Below are positions 59,156-64,000 of a stretch of DNA of 64,000 nucleotides, in pieces. The notes under the pieces are model-generated. The model did not search any database, was not told the origin of the DNA, and worked only from the letters and a program-made list of their open reading frames with translations. The stretch's first letter is position 1. The number at the start of each line of letters is the position of its first letter. The stretch lies in contig CALZFC010000040.1 of assembly GCA_945643635.1 (NCBI GenBank), forward strand, positions 2,691,501-2,755,500, written 5' to 3'. The stretch is from Allodiplogaster sudhausi. Lineage: Eukaryota > Nematoda > Chromadorea > Rhabditida > Diplogasteridae. Position numbers and translations under genes: made by a program.

Positions 59156-60963
59156 ATGGAGTCTGGAGGGGTCTCCGCTGTCTTCACTCGCCATGCAGAG
59201 CATCGCATGCAACTCGAGGAGTTTGTCTTTTTCTCTTTCCTAGTGCTAATTTTGTTTGGGAAGTTCGTGTGTGTGTTTTTCTCCCTTTCCTATCGCTGAT
59301 TTTATTTAGAAAGTTGATGCAATCTCCCTGTCAGGCTGCTGCAAATGCTGCCTCGCGTGTTGCCCGACGATGTGATCGACTCCTTCGATGTCTCGCCTCT
59401 CATTGCATTCATCGAGGCAGTGGTGAACCAGGAGACGGGCAGCATGGTCGTGTCCAGGCAGTTGGTGGCATCTGCCGTGGCCCGTTTGGACGGAGAGGGA
59501 GGGGTGGCTGGGGCAGCCCCGGCCACTGTTGCCAAGGTCGCCTACCAGAGAATGCTCGGAGTTCTCCTTCCTCGAGCCATCTCATACGAGGAACAGGTTC
59601 GCACTTTTCAAGTACTGTGCTTGTGAACTGAAGACTAGGCGAAAGCATAAATCTGTTCTTACAACTAGATATCCACGGTTCGCCTGAAGCTGGCTAAAAT
59701 CTACGAAACGGATGGGAACATGCTCGAGGCTGCGAATATTCTCCAAGCTATTCCTCTGGAATCGGGACAAAGGTTAGTATAGAAAGAGAGAAAGAATGGA
59801 GAGAAGATGGAATGTCTTGAGACAACTATCGCCTGCTTACAAAGTGGAGATGTACTTGCGGATCGCCCGCCTGCAACTGGAAGGGAGGAATGCTGAGGGA
59901 GCAGAGGCAGCCATCAGCCGGGCTGCGATGCTCTTGCAGCTGCCGGATGCGGCTGGCAGGACTGTCGACCAGGCACTCGTCATCGAACACAAGGTTGGAC
60001 TGAGGCAGCAATCGGCCATGAACGAGCTGTTTGCTGCATCTGCATGCAAGTTTAGCGCAGCCTGAATAACATCCGAAAAAAGTTTGACAGGAAATGAAAA
60101 GATCTTCAACATACGGTGGAACCTTCATTTATCTTGTATATTATGACCATCCATCTGCTAAGACTGCGTTGCATTCTGCGACAGAACAGCGTACCCTATC
60201 CCCTCCCTGCCCAGGCCTTGCACGCCCGTGTGCTGGACCGTCACCGCCGCTTCGTGGACGCGGCTCTGAAGTTTCTGGAACTGTCGCTTTCCCCTCTCGT
60301 GCCCGTCTCCGACCAGAAGACCGCCCTTGCTCAGGCCATCACTTGCACTATTCTCGAGCAGCCAGGTTCCTCACATTTCAAATCTAGTTGTACAAGCTAT
60401 TGGAACGAAGGACAATATTGTTGCGGGAAACGTTAAAGAGAAAATGTGAGTGCTTGGATTAGGGTCTCAGCGCACGCGACTCCTCACTACGCTGTACAAG
60501 GACGAGCGCAGTCGAGGTCTCAAGATTTTTGGGCTTCTAGACAAGCTCTATTTGGATCGAATCATCAAGAAGAATGAGGTAGTCGTTGATCCTCATTTAA
60601 TATGGATCAAGTTTCATTCTTACAAAGAAACTATGCTATTGAACTTCTATCACAGTTTGACGAGTTTGAACGCGAACTGGAGCCGCATCAACGACAGGAC
60701 GAGAGTGGAGAAAACATTATCCGCAAAGTGGGTGCCATATAAAATCTAAATGTTCTTGTCTGCACTCTTTCGCTCTCTCTCTCTCTCTCTATCTCTCTCT
60801 TTCTTTCTCTTTTTCTCGCTTTCTCTCTTTTTCTCTCTTTCTGTCTCTCTCTCTCTCTCTGTGTCTCTCTCTGTCTCACTCTCTTTTTCCATCTCGCAGT
60901 CTCACATTCTCTTGCTCCCCTCGCCCTCTCTCACTCTCTTTCTATTTTTCTCCATCTCCCTCC

Positions 60964-61006
<43 letters not shown>

Positions 61007-61668
61007 TCTGTAGCCGTCACTGTCTCATTCCTTCTTCTAAATCCCTGTCTCTCCTATGACAGATGTTGGTGGAGCACAATCTGATGGCTGCTTCGAAGGT
61101 GTACTCTTCCATGACGATTGAATCTCTCGCCCACCTCATCGATGTCTCTCAAGCACAGGCCGAGAAGGTGTGCGAGTGGATGCTAGATAGAATGTCTTCT
61201 TCTTCCATAAAGTGTTGCATACGATTACCGTATGTCTGCATCTGTCTACAGTAGTCTATTACTTGCAGGTGGCGGGTGCTCTGATTGCCTCCGAGCGGCT
61301 CAAGGCGACCATTGACCAGATCGAAGGCCGCATTCACTTTGAATGTTCGTTTTGTTTAAACAACAATGAGCTTCCCGATTATATAGTTAACACGAGACTA
61401 ATCCTCCCTTATCATCTATATCAGATATTGGAAACCTAAATATGAGCCAACGAAACATAATTTCAGCGAAATCGTCCCTAGCTGCTTGGAACGATCAGAT
61501 TGCCCACTTTTGCGATCAGGTAAATTTTTATCCCCATTTTTTTTGATATACTGTGTGAATTATAGTGATGAATGTTTTTCCATACGCATTTTGCAGGTGA
61601 CGCGGGTGTATGATTCAATCTGTGAACTGCATCCCGAATTGGTCGCAGCAGTCAACGCCCAAACTTGA
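59156..61668 (+). CDS. csn-4: COP9 signalosome complex subunit 4
   Basis: PCI-domain subunit of the deneddylase complex that removes NEDD8 from cullins. Eleven exons with canonical splicing sum to 415 aa, against about 406 in human. N-terminal helical repeats include ISTVRLKLAKIYETDGNMLE and AAISRAAMLLQLPDAAG. ALHARVLDRHRRFVDAALKF, LLTTLYKDERSRGLKIFGLL and LDKLYLDRIIKKNEFDEFE lead into the PCI domain. The winged-helix part has MLVEHNLMAASKVYSSMTIE and LAHLIDVSQAQAEKVAGALI. IDQIEGRIHFES near the C-terminus is the characteristic COPS4 signature. Intron 7 is a 335-bp polypyrimidine tract (60728-61062). Confidence 0.95.
60770..61012. repeat. Long CT-rich tract in a COPS4 intron
   Basis: About 240 bp that is nearly all C and T on the coding strand, including an uninterrupted (CT)n of about 35 bp near 60965-61002. 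Confidence 0.9.
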
Positions 61669-62168
61669 AGCGTAGCTACTGTGTCTCGTGCTCTCTGTTT
61701 TATGAGCATCCCTAATTCTAAGTTTTCCTCCGAATGTATCTAATTTAAAGTGAATAGCGTCGTTTCATGATACGCGAAGTGTTCATCAGTCAAAGGCCTT
61801 GCTGATTGTTTATGACAGGTATTCGAGTGTGGTCTCTTCAGTCTGAAGATTATTTGGTCGTAGTCTTTTTTTCATTTAATATTCATTTTTCTGCTTTGTT
61901 TCCTCCTCTTTGGTTATCTCTATGAATAAACTGAGATTGCCCCCATGTCTATTGACCACGGTTACTCGAATTATAAAGAATGGTGCCTGTATACTTATGT
62001 GCGTAAAATTAAGCCGCGGTACCAAAAAGCGGCTACATAAAATACATTTTCAGTGGACTTTATTTTTTTTCCTCGAGCAATGGTGGGAGGGGTTAATGGT
62101 TGCATTTATTTCTATTCTAGCTTACAAAGAACAGCTGAGCGTTCGCACTTAGTCTCTCCTTTCATGGA

Positions 62169-62187
62169 GGGGGGGGGGGGGGGGGGG
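62169..62187. repeat. Poly-G run
   Basis: Nineteen consecutive G. Confidence 0.9.
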
Positions 62188-62839
62188 CGCTGCTCTATTA
62201 CGAATCAAAAGTGCTTTTTTCCGCTATACTGTTATGATATCCGGCATTCTTTCTCTAACCTCTCCCACTTTCTCCTTCCCCACCCTCTCCTTCCTTCTCA
62301 CTCTCTCATGCTTTCCGATGACTCGTTGCCCGAGGCGGCATGCAAGTGCCTGGACGTACCGGGAGCACGGGCATCGACGAGTTATTGTGGTCAGCAGAGA
62401 GAGAGAGAGAGAAAGAGGTGAGAGCGAGAGAAAAGGGAAGAAAGAGAAAGGAAGAGCCGTAGGGCATTCAGCGTTTCTTCATGCGTCTCTTCTGATGCGA
62501 ACTCTCTTAGTTGCCTTGTTCTTTCTCCTCTTTTCTTCTCTTGATTCCTGTCTTTTCTCTGTTCGACAGCTTTCTTGGAGGTGGTTTGCACAACAGTATG
62601 TGCTGATTGATGCCCTAAAGACAATTGTCCGATATCTCACAATCACTTTTATTTGCATTCATGATCTGAGTTAAATCTATATATATACATAAGAAAATAA
62701 TGACTTCCTAATTAGGTGTAAATGAAGATCTGTAACTGTTATAGTTTCTTTTTAAATAATTTTGCTTTTTAATTTTCGATCTCATCAGGACAGCCCATTG
62801 TCAAGAGCACATTGATGTAAAATAAAATAAGAATAAAAG

Positions 62840-62935
62840 GATCGAGAGAGAGAAATAACGAGAAGAGAGAGAGAGAGAGAGATAGAGAGTGAGTCAGAGA
62901 GAGAGAGAGAGAGTGAGTCAGAGAGAGAGAGAGTG

Positions 62936-62975
<40 letters not shown>

Positions 62976-63160
62976 TCCTGAACGATCAGTCTGCACTTTG
63001 CTCTGCGCTTCTGATGCACTATCTTCTGCCTTGCAGGAAAGAGCAATGAGGAAAAAGGAGAACACGAGAAAGAAAGGTGAGGTGTGAGAGAAATTAAGAG
63101 AGCGAAAACGAGAGAGATAGAGAGGGAGAGAGAGTGGGAGAGGAGAGAGATAGAACATAG
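62840..63160. repeat. (GA)n-rich tract
   Basis: Compound GA repeat with interspersed gagtcagagaga units, three of which are tandem near 62889-62942. Confidence 0.85.
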
Positions 63161-64000
63161 AAACCGCTCTGAGTTGTCCATCCAAGCAGGCCTAAGGGCT
63201 TTTGACGAAAACATATAGAAAGAGAGTGAAAGAGAGAAGCACAGAAAAAGGGAATAGACACAGGGTGGAAAATGGTAAATAATGGCATTTGGAGAGATAG
63301 CAGGGAAAAGTAGAGAGAGTGAATGAGAGAGTACGAAATCGAGAGTGCGAGAGAAGCGGGGGGGGGGATGGGAGGGTGACCACGGCCTCTATGGCTGGAC
63401 GTCGTGCCAGGCACGGGCAGCAGCGGGCGATGGAGAGCCAGCAGAGGCAGAAGGAGGCTGCATGGGACTGATCAGTTGTATAGTCAGAAGGAGTCAACCA
63501 CTCAGGTGTACTTTCACAGAACAATGACAGAAGAATGATTGCTAGAACACGAGAACGACGACCCGAGCTATGATCTATCTTGCACTTTTAACAATACAGG
63601 AGAATGACAAATCATGCTGCACATTTAGGTTGCTTGTTTTATACATTCATTCATACATAAATAATCAACGAAGAATGGCCTCATCCGCAACGATGTTCTC
63701 ATTTCCTCAATCTGTTGCTCTCTCGTTCTTTCATTTCTATTGTTCGCCTTCCTTCATATTCATCACTGAAGGAACTACCTTTTGTCTTGCGATATCTATC
63801 CATTGCTGCAAAAAAATTCCCAGAATCTAAAGATCTGATGAGACATGAATAAATACTATGTGTTAATCTCCCATTACGACTGTTACTCTTCAATATAACA
63901 ACAGAATTTTTCTATTTTCTATGGGCGCTCCTAGTGCAAATGTTCTATGGATCATTTTCTGTCTCTCTCTCTCACTACTACTTTTCCGATTGGTCGTTCT

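Larger units (their letters stand above)
61669..64000. other. Intergenic, simple-sequence rich
   Basis: No supported gene. It holds a poly-G run (62169-62187), GA-rich DNA (62395-62455, 62840-63160, 63210-63360) and a second G run near 63359-63367. Open frames here consist mainly of Ser/Leu/Phe or Arg/Glu and reflect composition. Confidence 0.5.

Noticed and set aside
60750..61013. Ser/Leu-rich 87-aa frame
   Set aside because: Pure translation of a CT tract within a COPS4 intron.
62769..63185. 138-aa Ser/Leu-rich minus-strand frame
   Set aside because: Translation of a GA/CT simple repeat with no domain or splice context.

Overview
This window looks like nematode nuclear DNA. Three things point that way. 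Two neighbouring genes encode secreted proteins with the SXP/RAL-2 (DUF148) core, a family known only from nematodes. A receptor guanylyl cyclase is present. A cluster of tiny secreted Gly/Trp/Tyr-rich peptide genes resembles nematode NLP/CNC defence peptides. Genes are broken into many short exons by introns of about 45-70 nt, denser than in Caenorhabditis. A diplogastrid-like or other non-Caenorhabditis nematode is possible, but the sequence alone does not settle it. Long CT/GA, (TA)n and tatgtatgta-type simple repeats fill the non-coding parts.

Layout. 1-6 kb: two paralogous six-exon DUF148 genes on the minus strand, with a GC-rich hAT-type MITE between them. 8.6-12.8 kb: an ectonucleotide pyrophosphatase/phosphodiesterase (ENPP) gene, plus strand. 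13.5-15.4 kb: a conserved-looking coiled-coil gene I cannot name, minus strand. 15.4-24.9 kb: gene-poor, with microsatellites and a 1,577-bp palindromic TA-flanked transposable element. 24.9-39.7 kb: nine small secreted-peptide genes, eight on plus and one on minus, interrupted at 34-35.6 kb by a 190-bp tandem repeat and a tRNA-derived SINE-like piece. 39.9-45.7 kb: receptor guanylyl cyclase, minus. 47.2-50.9 kb: peroxisomal acyl-CoA oxidase ending in SKL, minus. 51.9-53.6 kb: COX18/OXA1-type mitochondrial insertase, minus. 54.0-54.7 kb: FAM241-type small membrane protein, minus. 55.3-58.7 kb: chaperonin subunit CCT8, plus. 59.2-61.7 kb: COP9 signalosome subunit 4, plus. 61.7-64 kb: simple-sequence DNA.

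The most interesting system is the peptide cluster. Nearly every member has two exons. Exon 1 gives a signal peptide, a mature N-terminus that starts with Gln, and a variable repetitive middle. A phase-1 intron follows. Exon 2 gives a short conserved tail, typically a poly-Ser stretch ending SHGR or SHGK. Both ends of the mature peptides are predicted to be blocked (pyroglutamate and C-terminal amide). Three members share an upstream sequence block at a fixed distance from a TATA box. Also notable are three introns whose only reading-frame-preserving 3' splice site is TG rather than AG, and several GC-AG introns. Exon phases were added by hand for CCT8, COPS4, COX18, FAM241 and both DUF148 genes and gave complete open frames. 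The cyclase ectodomain and the ENPP 5' end are not fully resolved.
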